DNA of 64,000 nt from an uncultured Clostridium sp. (GTDB lineage Bacteria; Bacillota; Clostridia; TANB77; CAG-508). The position numbers and the translations under genes were made by a program. Below, one piece after another: positions 54,882-63,804 of this stretch. Below the pieces are notes generated by a model. That model was not told the origin of the DNA. It made no database searches and was given only the letters and a program-made list of their open reading frames with translations. Every line of letters starts with the position of its first letter. Position 1 is the stretch's first letter. The DNA is taken from positions 124,001-188,000 of the forward strand of contig CAKNJR010000001.1 of assembly GCA_930986425.1 (NCBI GenBank), in the 5' to 3' direction.

Positions 54882-55103
54882 TTAATTTAATACATCTTCC
54901 CATCCATTAGTCATTTCATTGACTCTTGTTTGAGTTTGTTCTTGCTGTGTATAATAAGAATTTTGTACTTGATTCATTATTTCAACAGCACCATTATCAT
55001 CTAAAGAAGTTTCAATTAAAAGTCCAGCTAAAATTGATAGAACAACTACTGTAATAACCAAAGAAATTAAAGTTATTCCTTTTTCATTTGTATTCATTTT
55101 CAT
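54882..55103 (-). CDS. Small prepilin-like protein
   Basis: A 73-residue protein with a prepilin-like start (NEKG, then ITLISLVITVVVLSILAGLL; Ser at mature position 5) and a short Gln/Thr-rich mature tail ending NGWEDVLN. It is the third such protein in the window but has no attenuator upstream. The ATG follows AGGAGA. It lies 26 bases after the YlbF-like gene and may share its transcript. Perhaps a minor pilin or pseudopilin; no pilus assembly genes are nearby. Confidence 0.68.
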   Translation of the reverse strand: MKMNTNEKGITLISLVITVVVLSILAGLLIETSLDDNGAVEIMNQVQNSYYTQQEQTQTRVNEMTNGWEDVLN

Positions 55104-55129
55104 GCTTCTCTCCTATAAATATAAAATCA

Positions 55130-55474
55130 TTATAAAACATCTTTTATACTATTTCCTATAATTTTATTAACATCAACCATTAATTGATTGAAAGCTATTT
55201 CATAGTCAAAATATTCTTTAATATCTTTATTATCTATAAGTACATTATACATTTTTGCAAGTTTTTCCTTTTTTGCCTCTTCATCAATTGGCTTATCTTG
55301 CATCTTTTGCACTTCCATCATTTGAACTTCTTTTTTTAGTTCTTCAAATTCTATGATTAGTTGCCTTTTATTGCTATCCTCAAAAATTCTATCTTTTGCT
55401 TCCTTTAAATCTTTATATTGCTTAGAATTTTTTATTTCCTCTGCTAGTCTATTTGCTGTATCGTAAACTTCCAT
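55130..55474 (-). CDS. YlbF/YmcA family protein
   Basis: 114 residues, all-helical and highly charged. The start VYDTANRLAEEIKNSKQYKDLKEAKD and the pattern of an N-terminal helix pair followed by FNQLMVDVNKIIG match the YlbF/YmcA (DUF964) family. In Bacillus these form the Y complex with YaaT, which influences RNase Y processing, competence and sporulation. Only one member is seen here. RBS weak (AAAGG). Confidence 0.75.
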   Translation of the reverse strand: MEVYDTANRLAEEIKNSKQYKDLKEAKDRIFEDSNKRQLIIEFEELKKEVQMMEVQKMQDKPIDEEAKKEKLAKMYNVLIDNKDIKEYFDYEIAFNQLMVDVNKIIGNSIKDVL

Positions 55475-55607
55475 ATTTATTTTGCCTTTCTTTTTCGTAA
55501 AATATTCATATTTTTACTATTAATACTTTTCAAGATTTGTTAATATTTTTGTTGCTTTACTTTATTTAATTTTCTATATTAATATTTTACAACTTATTAA
55601 ACTAAAA

Positions 55608-56900
55608 CTATGCGTACGCATTTCTTTTTCTGAAAGTTAATAGGTTTGATAATTCTTTTGCCGGATTTTGAGATTTTTTTGTTTTCTCTGCTTTTTCTTG
55701 AGCAATTTTTTCTGCTTGTTTTTGTGCTTCTGTTTGGCAAATTGCTTGTTCATAAACATAGTGTGTATCTTGTGCTATTTTGTTCCAACTATACATTTCT
55801 TTAACTTTCTTAACAGCATTTTTTGATACGGCACTGCATAATTTTGCATCAAATAATAATGTTAAAACTGAATCTGCAATTGAATTTGAATTACCTGCAT
55901 AGCTCTTCATTCCATCAACACCATGATCAACTATTTCATTTAAACCACCTACATCTGATACAACTGTTGGAACTCCTGCAAGCATTGCCTCTAAGGCAAC
56001 TATTCCAAATGGTTCATATGTACTTGGGAATACTGCTATATCTGCACATTTGTACATTTTTTGAACTTTTTTAGAATCACAATAACCTGCAAAATATACT
56101 TTATTTTCAATTCCTAAATTTCTTGTTTCTTGTTTAAGTTCGTCCATCATTCCACCTTTTCCACAAATAACCAACTTAGCATCATGGTAATTGTTAAGGA
56201 TTTTTGGCATTGCTCCAATTAGGTTTTGGATTCCCTTTTCATAAACTAATCTTCCAACATACAATATAATTTTTTCATTGTCCATTGCAAATTGTCTTCT
56301 GAAATCATAATCTCTTTCAACACCTGAAAAATTAGTTAAATTAATTCCATTTGGTATTACATTTATCTTTTCAAATGGTAAACCAAATATTCTTTGTAAT
56401 TCATTTTTCATATAGTTACTATTAACTATAACTTCTGTTGCTTCATATGTAAGCATCCACTCTGTGTCATTTATATATCTTTGAGTTTCATCATGTATAC
56501 CACTATTTCTTCCATTTTCTGTTGCGTGAATTGTTGCAACTATTGGTATATTATGTGATTCTTTTAATGCTTTTGCTGCATATGTAACAAGCCAGTCATG
56601 TGCATGTATTACATCAAACTTTCCTTCTTTTGCAATAATTTCATTTGCTTTTGATAGCATATTAAAGTTAAGTTGCATTATCCAATCAATAAAATTATTA
56701 GGATTTATCATATAGTTGTCAACTCTGTAAACTTTAACACCTTTGTCATCTTCAACATATGGGGCATTTCCGTCCTTATATGTTACAACAGTAACTTCAT
56801 GTCCGTCCTTTATCATTCTATGCGACAAATCATGTACAACTCTTGCTATACCTCCTACAATTCTTGGTGGATATTCCCATGTTAGCATTAAAATTTTCAT
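55608..56900 (-). CDS. Glycosyltransferase family 4, glycogen/starch-synthase-like
   Basis: A 430-residue GT-B glycosyltransferase. The start MKILMLTWEYPPRIVGGIA has the glucosyl-donor-binding GG motif, DVIHAHDWLVTYAA is typical of starch/glycogen synthase-like GT4 enzymes, and the C-terminal domain holds YVGRLVYEKGIQNLI and the EX7E-type FPSTYEPFGIVALEAM. An added Lys/Ala/Glu-rich tail follows. It is divergent from the DUF4912-GH57 pair, so together they probably make an alpha-glucan store. Acceptor and donor (UDP- or ADP-glucose) unknown. Confidence 0.9.
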   Translation of the reverse strand: MKILMLTWEYPPRIVGGIARVVHDLSHRMIKDGHEVTVVTYKDGNAPYVEDDKGVKVYRVDNYMINPNNFIDWIMQLNFNMLSKANEIIAKEGKFDVIHAHDWLVTYAAKALKESHNIPIVATIHATENGRNSGIHDETQRYINDTEWMLTYEATEVIVNSNYMKNELQRIFGLPFEKINVIPNGINLTNFSGVERDYDFRRQFAMDNEKIILYVGRLVYEKGIQNLIGAMPKILNNYHDAKLVICGKGGMMDELKQETRNLGIENKVYFAGYCDSKKVQKMYKCADIAVFPSTYEPFGIVALEAMLAGVPTVVSDVGGLNEIVDHGVDGMKSYAGNSNSIADSVLTLLFDAKLCSAVSKNAVKKVKEMYSWNKIAQDTHYVYEQAICQTEAQKQAEKIAQEKAEKTKKSQNPAKELSNLLTFRKRNAYA

Positions 56901-57050
56901 ACTTTTATGCCCCTTTCATTATTTTCTTTAGTTTTTTGCTTAAAACCTTGTTTAGATTTTTTAATTTTTTCTACATCATATTGTATACAACTTTTCTACA
57001 AAAGTAAATAAAAAAAGACAAATTTTTTTAATATTTTTTTCATTTTTGTA

Positions 57051-57079
57051 TTGATAAAAATTTTGCTTTGTTATATTAT
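57051..57079 (+). promoter_or_regulatory. Probable promoter of the DUF4912-GH57 operon
   Basis: TTGATA (57051-57056), 17 bases, TATTAT (57074-57079), upstream of GGAGGAG and the ATG at 57115. Confidence 0.5.
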
Positions 57080-57114
57080 ATTATGAGTATATTATACTTT
57101 AACTAAGGAGGAGA

Positions 57115-58101
57115 ATGATGCCAAGAAAATCAAAGGAAAAAATTATAAATGAAGAAATAGTTGAAGATAAAAAAGTTACTACAGCCAAGCCTTCCAAGGT
57201 TAAAGCCCAAGTAGATGAGCCAAAAGTTGCGACAAAAAAATCTACTAGTAAATCATCTAGTACTGCTAAGAAGTCTGCTAGTAAAACAGCCTCTTCTGCA
57301 GCTAAAAAATCTACTAGTAAAACTACAAAAACAGCTTCTAAGTCATCAAGAAAGACAAGTACAAAGAGTTCAGCAGCTCGCAAAACTTCTTCAAAAGTGA
57401 GTGCAAGTAAGGTTACAAAAACAACGAGAAGAACAAAAAAATCAAAAGCTTCACGCACTTTAAAAAACAATTATAAATCACTTGAGAATAAGATTTATGA
57501 AAAATCAATTAGTAAAAAACACGCACCTTTTGTTTTAGAATATTATGATTTACCATATAAGTACAACAAAACTGTTTTGAAAGCTCTTGCTCAAAATCCA
57601 AATACATTATTTGTATATTGGGAAATTTCTGATGAAGATGTTCAATCTTTTAAAGACCAATACGGAGAAGATTTTTTCAATATTACAAAACCAGTTTTAG
57701 TAATTCATAATTTAACAGACAAGTATTCTTTTGAAATAGATGTAAACGATTTCGCTAATAATTGGTATATACATGTAAATGATACAAAGTCACAATATGT
57801 TATTGAACTTGGTAGAAGACCTAAAGAAGGTTATATAAATAATCTTCCAGATAACTATTTATACGTAACATCATCAAATATGATTGAATCGCCAAATGAC
57901 CATGTATTGTTTTACGATTCAGAGCAATATAGAGAAATTCGTTTCAAAAACATACATACTAATAAATATACTACAAAAGTTATAAAGCCATTCTTAAGAA
58001 ACATATATGAGCTTTATAAATCACTTCATTTAGATAAAGAAAATGTAAGTTTTGATTTCAAAAATCCATCATCGCAAAATCCAACATCAAATGTTTATTA
58101 G
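57115..58101 (+). CDS. DUF4912 protein with Lys/Ser/Thr-rich N-terminus
   Basis: 328 residues. Residues 1-120 are a basic low-complexity region with repeated KKSTSK/KSSSTAKK-type units, like histone-H1 tails, and may bind nucleic acid or glycan surfaces. Residues 135-315 form the DUF4912 domain (ALAQNPNTLFVYWEISDED, then FEIDVNDFANNWYIHV). DUF4912 proteins commonly adjoin GH57 alpha-glucan branching enzymes, as here. RBS GGAGGAG. The stop codon lies in a hairpin before the GH57 gene. Confidence 0.82.
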   Translation: MMPRKSKEKIINEEIVEDKKVTTAKPSKVKAQVDEPKVATKKSTSKSSSTAKKSASKTASSAAKKSTSKTTKTASKSSRKTSTKSSAARKTSSKVSASKVTKTTRRTKKSKASRTLKNNYKSLENKIYEKSISKKHAPFVLEYYDLPYKYNKTVLKALAQNPNTLFVYWEISDEDVQSFKDQYGEDFFNITKPVLVIHNLTDKYSFEIDVNDFANNWYIHVNDTKSQYVIELGRRPKEGYINNLPDNYLYVTSSNMIESPNDHVLFYDSEQYREIRFKNIHTNKYTTKVIKPFLRNIYELYKSLHLDKENVSFDFKNPSSQNPTSNVY

Positions 58102-58130
58102 GTTTTCTTATATTAGAAAACCTAAGTTTT
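58098..58130 (+). terminator. Hairpin between the DUF4912 and GH57 genes
   Basis: TTAGGTTTTC (58098-58107) pairs perfectly with GAAAACCTAA (58116-58125), followed by GTTTTAAATT. The weak T-run suggests partial termination or mRNA processing rather than full stop. Confidence 0.55.
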
Positions 58131-58170
58131 AAATTATGGGTATAATTATAATGAGAGGAATAAATATAAC

Positions 58171-59766
58171 ATGAAAAATATAAAAGGTTACGTAAGTTTC
58201 GTTCTTCATGCACATTTACCTTTTGTGCATCATCCAGAAAGTGAAGATTATTTAGAAGAACAATGGCTATATGAAGCAATGTCTGAAACATATATTCCAC
58301 TTCTTTTGAGATTTCAAAAGTTGGTAGATGAAGGTGTAGATTTTAGATTTACTATGTCTCTTACCCCACCTCTGCTAAATATGTTAGACAACAAAATGCT
58401 TCAAGAAAGATATATTAAATACTTAAAAAAGCATATTGAATTATCTGAAAAAGAAATTGAAAGAACTAAAGATAATCCTAGAATAAACAAATTATCTCAT
58501 TACTATTTTGATAGATATTCAAACGATTTACACGTATTTAAAGATGTATATAATTGCAATTTAATTAATGGATTCAAAAAATTTCAAGATTTAGGTGTTC
58601 TTGAAATAATAGGTTGTGGTGCAACACACGGTTATTTCCCTATACTATATGTAAATGAAAAAACTGTTAGAGCACAAATAGCAATTGGTGTACAAACATA
58701 TTATAAATATTTTGATAAACCAATTCGTGGTTTTTGGCTTCCTGAATGTGGTTATGTTCCAGAGGCTGATAAATATTTAAGAGAATTTGGTGTTCAATAT
58801 GTTTTAACAGAAACACACGGTATTCTTTATGCTGACCCTACCCCTATTTATGGAACTTATGCACCTATTGTATCTCCTGATGGCGTAGTTGCATTTGGTC
58901 GTGATTTAGAATCATCAAGACAGGTATGGTCATCTATTAATGGTTACCCAGGAGACTTTAATTATAGAGAATTTTACAGAGACATCGGTTATGATGCTCC
59001 ATATGATTATATAAAGCCTTATATTGCCTCAAATGGAGTCAGAGTTTCTACTGGTATACGTTATCATAGAATAACTGGAAAAACTGAAAATAAAGATATT
59101 TATGACTTACAGTGGGCACAGGATTCAGTAAATAATAATGCTGGTCATTTCTTTGATTGTAGAAATGCTCAAATAAATTATTTATCTGAACATATGGACA
59201 AGCCACCAATTATAGTTTGCCCTTATGATGCTGAACTTTATGGACACTGGTGGTATGAAGGTCCTGATTTCTTATATACTTTAGCAAAGAAAGTATATTA
59301 TGATAATTGCAATTTTAAATTAATTACTCCTGGAGAGTATATAGATAAATATCCTGAAATACAAGAATGTGCACCTTGTCGTTCTAGTTGGGGCGCTAAA
59401 GGTTATTCTGAAGTATGGCTTAACCCTACAAATGATTATGTACATAAACATTTACATACTGCTGGAGACAGAATGTGTAAATTAGCAAAAATGTTTCCTA
59501 ATGAGCCTAAGAAATCTAGAAAAAGAAGAATACTTAATCAATGCGCACGAGAACTTGTTTTAGCACAAAGCAGTGACTGGCTATTTATTATAACAAATGG
59601 AACAATGGTTGATTACGCTAAGAAAAGAATAAAAGACCATATTGGTCGATTTACTAAAATGTATAATTCTTTAATCAATAATGAAGAGTTAGATGATAGA
59701 TTCTTAAAAGATATTGAGGAAAAAGATTGCATATTCCCAGATATTGATTACATGATTTATTATTAA
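58171..59766 (+). CDS. GH57 (DUF1957-type) alpha-glucan branching enzyme
   Basis: Probable 1,4-alpha-glucan branching enzyme of family GH57, creating alpha-1,6 branches in glycogen. N-terminal FVLHAHLPFVHHP motif; catalytic nucleophile Glu in FWLPECGYVP (about residue 194); catalytic Asp region VCPYDAELYGHWWYEG (about 350); C-terminal helical domain with ELVLAQSSDWLF. Length 531 is typical. It follows DUF4912 in an operon and works with the GT4 and GH15 enzymes in glycogen synthesis and breakdown. Confidence 0.92.
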   Translation: MKNIKGYVSFVLHAHLPFVHHPESEDYLEEQWLYEAMSETYIPLLLRFQKLVDEGVDFRFTMSLTPPLLNMLDNKMLQERYIKYLKKHIELSEKEIERTKDNPRINKLSHYYFDRYSNDLHVFKDVYNCNLINGFKKFQDLGVLEIIGCGATHGYFPILYVNEKTVRAQIAIGVQTYYKYFDKPIRGFWLPECGYVPEADKYLREFGVQYVLTETHGILYADPTPIYGTYAPIVSPDGVVAFGRDLESSRQVWSSINGYPGDFNYREFYRDIGYDAPYDYIKPYIASNGVRVSTGIRYHRITGKTENKDIYDLQWAQDSVNNNAGHFFDCRNAQINYLSEHMDKPPIIVCPYDAELYGHWWYEGPDFLYTLAKKVYYDNCNFKLITPGEYIDKYPEIQECAPCRSSWGAKGYSEVWLNPTNDYVHKHLHTAGDRMCKLAKMFPNEPKKSRKRRILNQCARELVLAQSSDWLFIITNGTMVDYAKKRIKDHIGRFTKMYNSLINNEELDDRFLKDIEEKDCIFPDIDYMIYY

Positions 59767-59791
59767 TTTTTCATTTTGAACGAACCTTTTT

Positions 59792-59949
59792 TGTTGCTGT
59801 TTAATGATATTATGCATTTAAAGTCCGCGTAGGGTGTAGTTATATAAAAATTGAACGAAGCAGGTAGCTCCGTTGGGACGGAGTGAGATTTTTATATAAC
59901 TATACCCATTACAGGACTAGGATAATTAAAATACTATTAAACAGCAACA
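59792..59949. repeat. Nested hairpin element (MITE-like or structured RNA)
   Basis: A 158-base nested palindrome. Outer arms 59792-59811 and 59930-59949 (20 bases, few mismatches); AGTCC/GGACT (59822-59826, 59914-59918); inner arms 59832-59851 and 59888-59907 (20 bases, one G-T); and a central CTCCGT-TGGG-ACGGAG hairpin (59868-59883). It fills the gap between two convergent genes. The outer arms with flanking T-runs could terminate both, but the multilayered form suggests a small mobile element or RNA. Confidence 0.7.
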
Positions 59950-59979
59950 TTTTTTATTTAATATATTCTAACTAATAAA

Positions 59980-61458
59980 TTATGCTAGCACTATTCTAAA
60001 ACTTTCTCCGCTATTGCTAGCTCCACTAAATCCATTAAAGCTAAATATTCCTGCTCCAACTGTGCTATTGTAATCTCCACCTCTAATTAGATAAGGTATA
60101 TCACTTTGCATGAAATATGCAGTATTAGTATTCCATGCATCACTTCCATATCCTGAATTAGAAGTTTCATATAGTGCATCTCCTCTATATCTTGAAATTA
60201 AAGAATAATTATTTATTGAATGAATTCTATCATAAAAATTTCCTAAATCACCTGAATCATGAGGATAAACTAATTTATATTTAGAATTTCTGCTTCCATA
60301 AATATCTTCTTCGCTTTCTCCGCCATTTTGGCTAAGACCTACATATCCATTATCTATATATGCTGAAATATACTCCCAGGCACCACCTACTAAATCATAT
60401 ATTCCAGTTGCATTTCCAGTAGTACTTTGGTTTCCATTTGATATATATATACTCTCTTCTGATGTAGTTCCTCCTGTAATATATTGAGAACTTGTATTTG
60501 TTGTAATATTTCTACCATTTACCCCATAACTACTATAAGATAAATAAGCTACTGCTCCCCACTCACTATTTTTCATCAAATGGCTATCTCGATTTCTGTC
60601 ATAATTATAACTGTTCAAATAACAGTTTCTAATATTAATATTTCTCCAGCTACTTACTCCTGGCTTGCTTACTGCCTTTACAGTATCACTTATTAAGACA
60701 TTTCCTATTTCTGAATCAGAAGTTTCTGTATGATTTCCATTTGTCTCCATACTCATTTCATATTTAGCAACCCAAATTCCTGATAAATCACTATCCCATC
60801 CACCATTTCTATATCCACTTGCTGTATCTTTAGAAAAAGCTGGTGCAACTATATAATGATTGCTTGTTTCCCTAATTCCTGTATTATTTCTACTAATTCT
60901 TGAAAGAGTTCCATCTTCATTTAACTTCATTATTCCTCTTCCATCACAAAATCCTACAATATTTGTATACTGGCTATCTGAATAATATATAATCCTATAT
61001 GCATATCTTGGAATCCATACAAAATAACTGCCATCTGAATTTACTGCATTAGCCCAATTTTGCAAACTGTAATTATACCAATCACTATCATTTTCTGTTG
61101 TTTCTTCAAAAGTTACTCTGCTTGAATTAAACTTAACTGGTGTAAGCCCATTTAAATTTGGTTTTAAAGGCTCACTTATTTCATTATTATTTTCATCTAT
61201 CCATATTACTTCAACTCTGCCATACCTACGTGTAATTTGCGCTGTTTCATCATCAGTAATAACAACATTTTCCTCGTCTAATATTATATTACTTTTTTCT
61301 TCGTCTTGAGTATTGTTCTGAGCTACATTTTGCAAAATATCATCTGAATTATTATTTGAATTAAATGCTATTATAATTCCTACAATTACAGATACAAAAA
61401 TAATAATTATTACTGCCGTAACAATTATTATTTTTGTAAAATTAGTATTTTGTTCCAT
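59980..61458 (-). CDS. FGE/SUMF1-like C-type-lectin-fold membrane protein
   Basis: 492 residues. One N-terminal membrane helix (about 9-31) without a prepilin cleavage motif, an acidic spacer, a short domain (RRYGRVEVIWIDENNNEIS), then a large formylglycine-generating-enzyme-like fold: YFVWIPRYAYRI, SGIWVAKYEMS, KNSEWGAVAYLSYS, GIYDLVGGAWEY and the RGGDYNS...FRIVLA ending. Probably an extracellular binding protein, since FGE catalytic cysteines are not evident. The C-terminal base composition matches the rest, so unlike its relative at 47.3 kb it does not look diversified. Confidence 0.8.
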   Translation of the reverse strand: MEQNTNFTKIIIVTAVIIIIFVSVIVGIIIAFNSNNNSDDILQNVAQNNTQDEEKSNIILDEENVVITDDETAQITRRYGRVEVIWIDENNNEISEPLKPNLNGLTPVKFNSSRVTFEETTENDSDWYNYSLQNWANAVNSDGSYFVWIPRYAYRIIYYSDSQYTNIVGFCDGRGIMKLNEDGTLSRISRNNTGIRETSNHYIVAPAFSKDTASGYRNGGWDSDLSGIWVAKYEMSMETNGNHTETSDSEIGNVLISDTVKAVSKPGVSSWRNINIRNCYLNSYNYDRNRDSHLMKNSEWGAVAYLSYSSYGVNGRNITTNTSSQYITGGTTSEESIYISNGNQSTTGNATGIYDLVGGAWEYISAYIDNGYVGLSQNGGESEEDIYGSRNSKYKLVYPHDSGDLGNFYDRIHSINNYSLISRYRGDALYETSNSGYGSDAWNTNTAYFMQSDIPYLIRGGDYNSTVGAGIFSFNGFSGASNSGESFRIVLA

Positions 61459-61539
61459 TATATTTCCATTCCTTTCACAATTAATCTATATTGCAAATTA
61501 ATTTTTCACATACTACAAACAATAATACTAATAGTACTT

Positions 61540-61977
61540 TTATTTTAGTTCCTTTCTATCAAGTGAAATTTCTTTAAGTACCTTTTCTAATTTCTTCTCC
61601 AAATCAGCTAAAATATTGTCTGCATATTCTTTTGCCCCTTGTGTTATTTGTCTAGAATTTTCGTTAGCAGCCTCCATAATTTGATTTTTTTGTTCATAGG
61701 CCTTTTTAGTTATTTCATGCTCGTCAATCATTGATATAATTCTGTTTTCAGCTTCTTTAACAACGTCATCAGCCTCTTTTTTAGCCTCTTCTAATATTCT
61801 GTCTCTTTCTTCCCTTACCCATTTCGCTTGTTTTAAATCTTCTGGTAATTTTAGTCTAATTTCTTTTATGATGTCTAAAATCTCATCTTGCTCAATCATA
61901 ATTTTGTTTGTAAAAGGCATTTTCTTAGAATTTTCGACATTCTCTTCTAAATTTTCTAGTAATGTAAATATTTCCAT
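61540..61977 (-). CDS. Coiled-coil protein, DivIVA/ATPase-E-like
   Basis: 145 residues, almost wholly helical and charged, with heptads through EERDRILEEAKKEADDVVKE and EYADNILADLEKKLEKVLKE. It resembles the small proteins annotated as ATPase or DivIVA-like found beside rsmD/coaD in Clostridia. The ATG at 61977 follows AGAGGA. It lies 29 bases after rsmD in the same direction. No catalytic motif is visible; a scaffold role is likely. Confidence 0.65.
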   Translation of the reverse strand: MEIFTLLENLEENVENSKKMPFTNKIMIEQDEILDIIKEIRLKLPEDLKQAKWVREERDRILEEAKKEADDVVKEAENRIISMIDEHEITKKAYEQKNQIMEAANENSRQITQGAKEYADNILADLEKKLEKVLKEISLDRKELK

Positions 61978-62006
61978 TCTTATTTTCCTCTTTCTTCTAT
62001 GAAAAA

Positions 62007-62561
62007 TCAATTTTTCCTTTTCAAGAAAATAAGGTTTGCTCTGCCATATTTTCTCTTATCTATAATGTCTATTTCACTCAAGTTATATAATTCATTAATA
62101 TCTCTATCAATTTCATCTGTTTCGATTACAATAATTCCTTCACTTTTAAGTAAATTATTATTTATAATCGATTTTAGTGCATCTACTGCAATATCAAGTT
62201 TATATGGAGGGTCTAAAAAAATCAAATCAAAACTTTCATTAATATTGTTTAATGCTTTTTTATAATCTACATTAAAAACTTCTGCTTTTGAGATTAATCT
62301 CGTTTTATTTAGATTTTCTTTGATAACATTAATTGCATCACGGTTAGTATCACAAAAATATGCTTTTGCTGCACCTCTGCTTAATGCTTCTATACCCAAT
62401 GCACCACTTCCAGCAAACAAATCAAGAACAACAGAATTTTTTATCTGATTTTGTAAAATATTAAATAATGATTCTTTAACTCTGTCCAATGTTGGACGAG
62501 TTGTCATTTCGTCAATTGTTTTTAATTTTGTCCCTCGCGCTAAACCACTTATAACTCTCAT
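62007..62561 (-). CDS. rsmD: 16S rRNA (guanine966-N2)-methyltransferase RsmD
   Basis: S-adenosylmethionine-dependent methyltransferase acting on G966 of 16S rRNA. N-terminal RVISGLARGTKL and RPTLDRVKESLFNIL, SAM motif I LDLFAGSGALGIEALSRGA, catalytic FLDPPY. 184 residues is standard. coaD, its usual partner, is not next to it; a coiled-coil gene follows instead. Confidence 0.94.
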   Translation of the reverse strand: MRVISGLARGTKLKTIDEMTTRPTLDRVKESLFNILQNQIKNSVVLDLFAGSGALGIEALSRGAAKAYFCDTNRDAINVIKENLNKTRLISKAEVFNVDYKKALNNINESFDLIFLDPPYKLDIAVDALKSIINNNLLKSEGIIVIETDEIDRDINELYNLSEIDIIDKRKYGRANLIFLKRKN

Positions 62562-62672
62562 AATACTATTTTATCTATAAATCCCTTCTTGTCAAGACAA
62601 TTAATAAAAATGTAATATTCCCTTAACATCTATGTAATACAGTTATTTTAGCATAAATTTACAGCAAAATAA

Positions 62673-62708
62673 AGGGATATCCGCTAAAAAATTGCGTATA
62701 TCCCTCTA
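62673..62708 (-). terminator. Terminator after divIVA
   Basis: On the minus strand AGGGATAT...ATATCCCT (62705-62698 with 62680-62673), continued by CGC/GCG inside, is followed by TTATTTTG. Confidence 0.75.
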
Positions 62709-62731
62709 TTTTATTACAATTTTGTAATTTT

Positions 62732-63184
62732 TTAATCTTCTTTATTAACTTCTTTCAAAAGTTCTAATTGTGAAATAAGTAAAGATTCCATTTTGGCTTT
62801 ATATACATCAAATTGTTTATTAACGTCTTCTAACTCTTTTTTCTTTTCTGCAACTTGTACATCTAAATTTTCAGTACATTGTTTAGCTTTGCTTTCGGCA
62901 TCTCTAATTATTTGGTCAGCTTGTTTTTGCGCAGCGTTTTTAACTTCATCAGCAGCAGATTGAGCCATTAATAAAGTGTTTTGTAAAGTAGACTCAATTT
63001 GAGTATAATGCTCAACTTTAAGTCTTAATTCTTCTAATTCTTTATCATTTTCGTTAACTTTTTTGTAAATATTAGCATAATCTTTAGTTAATTCATCTAA
63101 AAAATCATCAACCTCTTCTGGGTCATATCCATTAAGAGTTTTCTTTGAAAATCTTTTATTTTCTATATCTAAAGGTGTTATCAT
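62732..63184 (-). CDS. divIVA: DivIVA-family cell division protein
   Basis: 150-residue polar and septal scaffold that recognises curved membrane. N-terminal membrane-binding segment TPLDIENKRFSKKTLNGYDPEEVDDFLDEL is diagnostic; the rest is coiled coil. RBS GGGGGAAAG. It lies 19 bases downstream of sepF in the same operon, the conserved Firmicutes arrangement. The usual YlmG/YlmH genes between them are missing. Confidence 0.93.
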   Translation of the reverse strand: MITPLDIENKRFSKKTLNGYDPEEVDDFLDELTKDYANIYKKVNENDKELEELRLKVEHYTQIESTLQNTLLMAQSAADEVKNAAQKQADQIIRDAESKAKQCTENLDVQVAEKKKELEDVNKQFDVYKAKMESLLISQLELLKEVNKED

Positions 63185-63203
63185 ATCTTTCCCCCATATC
63201 TAA

Positions 63204-63674
63204 TTAGTTATTGGCATTACTCTTAAGCCAAGATACAGGCAATTTGCTCTTGGTCTCTTCTTTTGTTTCTGAAGTTATATCATAATTATATGGTGCTACT
63301 AAAAATATTGAGCTAGATATTTTTTGCATATGTCCGTCTAAAGCATGAGCTGCTCCACTAACAACATCAATTATTCTTCTAGCAATATCTTTATTTACAT
63401 ATTCTAAATTAATAATAACTGATTTCTTTTCTTTTAGTAAATCACATATATCTTCTGATTGTTCAAAAGCTGTTGGTTGCATAATTACCATTCTCACTTG
63501 CTGAGCCATATTAACAACTTTGCTATTATTTTTTCTACCAAATAATCCTTTTGGTTCTTCTAATTCTTCTTCCTCATATACTTCGTTTACATCCTCGTAG
63601 TCTTCTTCTTCGGCTTCTTCAGCTGCTCCCATCCCAAAAATATTCATAAATTTATTTAACACCGCGTTCGACAT
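63204..63674 (-). CDS. sepF: Cell division protein SepF
   Basis: 156-residue FtsZ-binding protein that anchors the Z-ring to the membrane. N-terminal amphipathic helix (SNAVLNKFMNIFGMG), an acidic linker, and the SepF core with KSVIINLEYVNKDIARRIIDVVSGAAHALDG and SSSIFLVAPYNYDI. RBS GGAGG. It is followed by divIVA. Confidence 0.95.
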   Translation of the reverse strand: MSNAVLNKFMNIFGMGAAEEAEEEDYEDVNEVYEEEELEEPKGLFGRKNNSKVVNMAQQVRMVIMQPTAFEQSEDICDLLKEKKSVIINLEYVNKDIARRIIDVVSGAAHALDGHMQKISSSIFLVAPYNYDITSETKEETKSKLPVSWLKSNANN

Positions 63675-63804
63675 TTATAAACAACCTCCTAAATTTCTCA
63701 TTCGTGTCTACGACTATACCTAGTATCTAACTTTTTAGAAATAATGTCAATAGTTTTTGTAATATGTAATGATTATTTAATGTTTTTGTAATATTTTTGT
63801 AATA

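Noticed and set aside
59980..61458. Second FGE-fold gene as another DGR target
   Set aside because: Its C-terminal codons have the same AT-rich composition as the rest, and there is no enrichment of adenine-derived codons or GC-rich junction.
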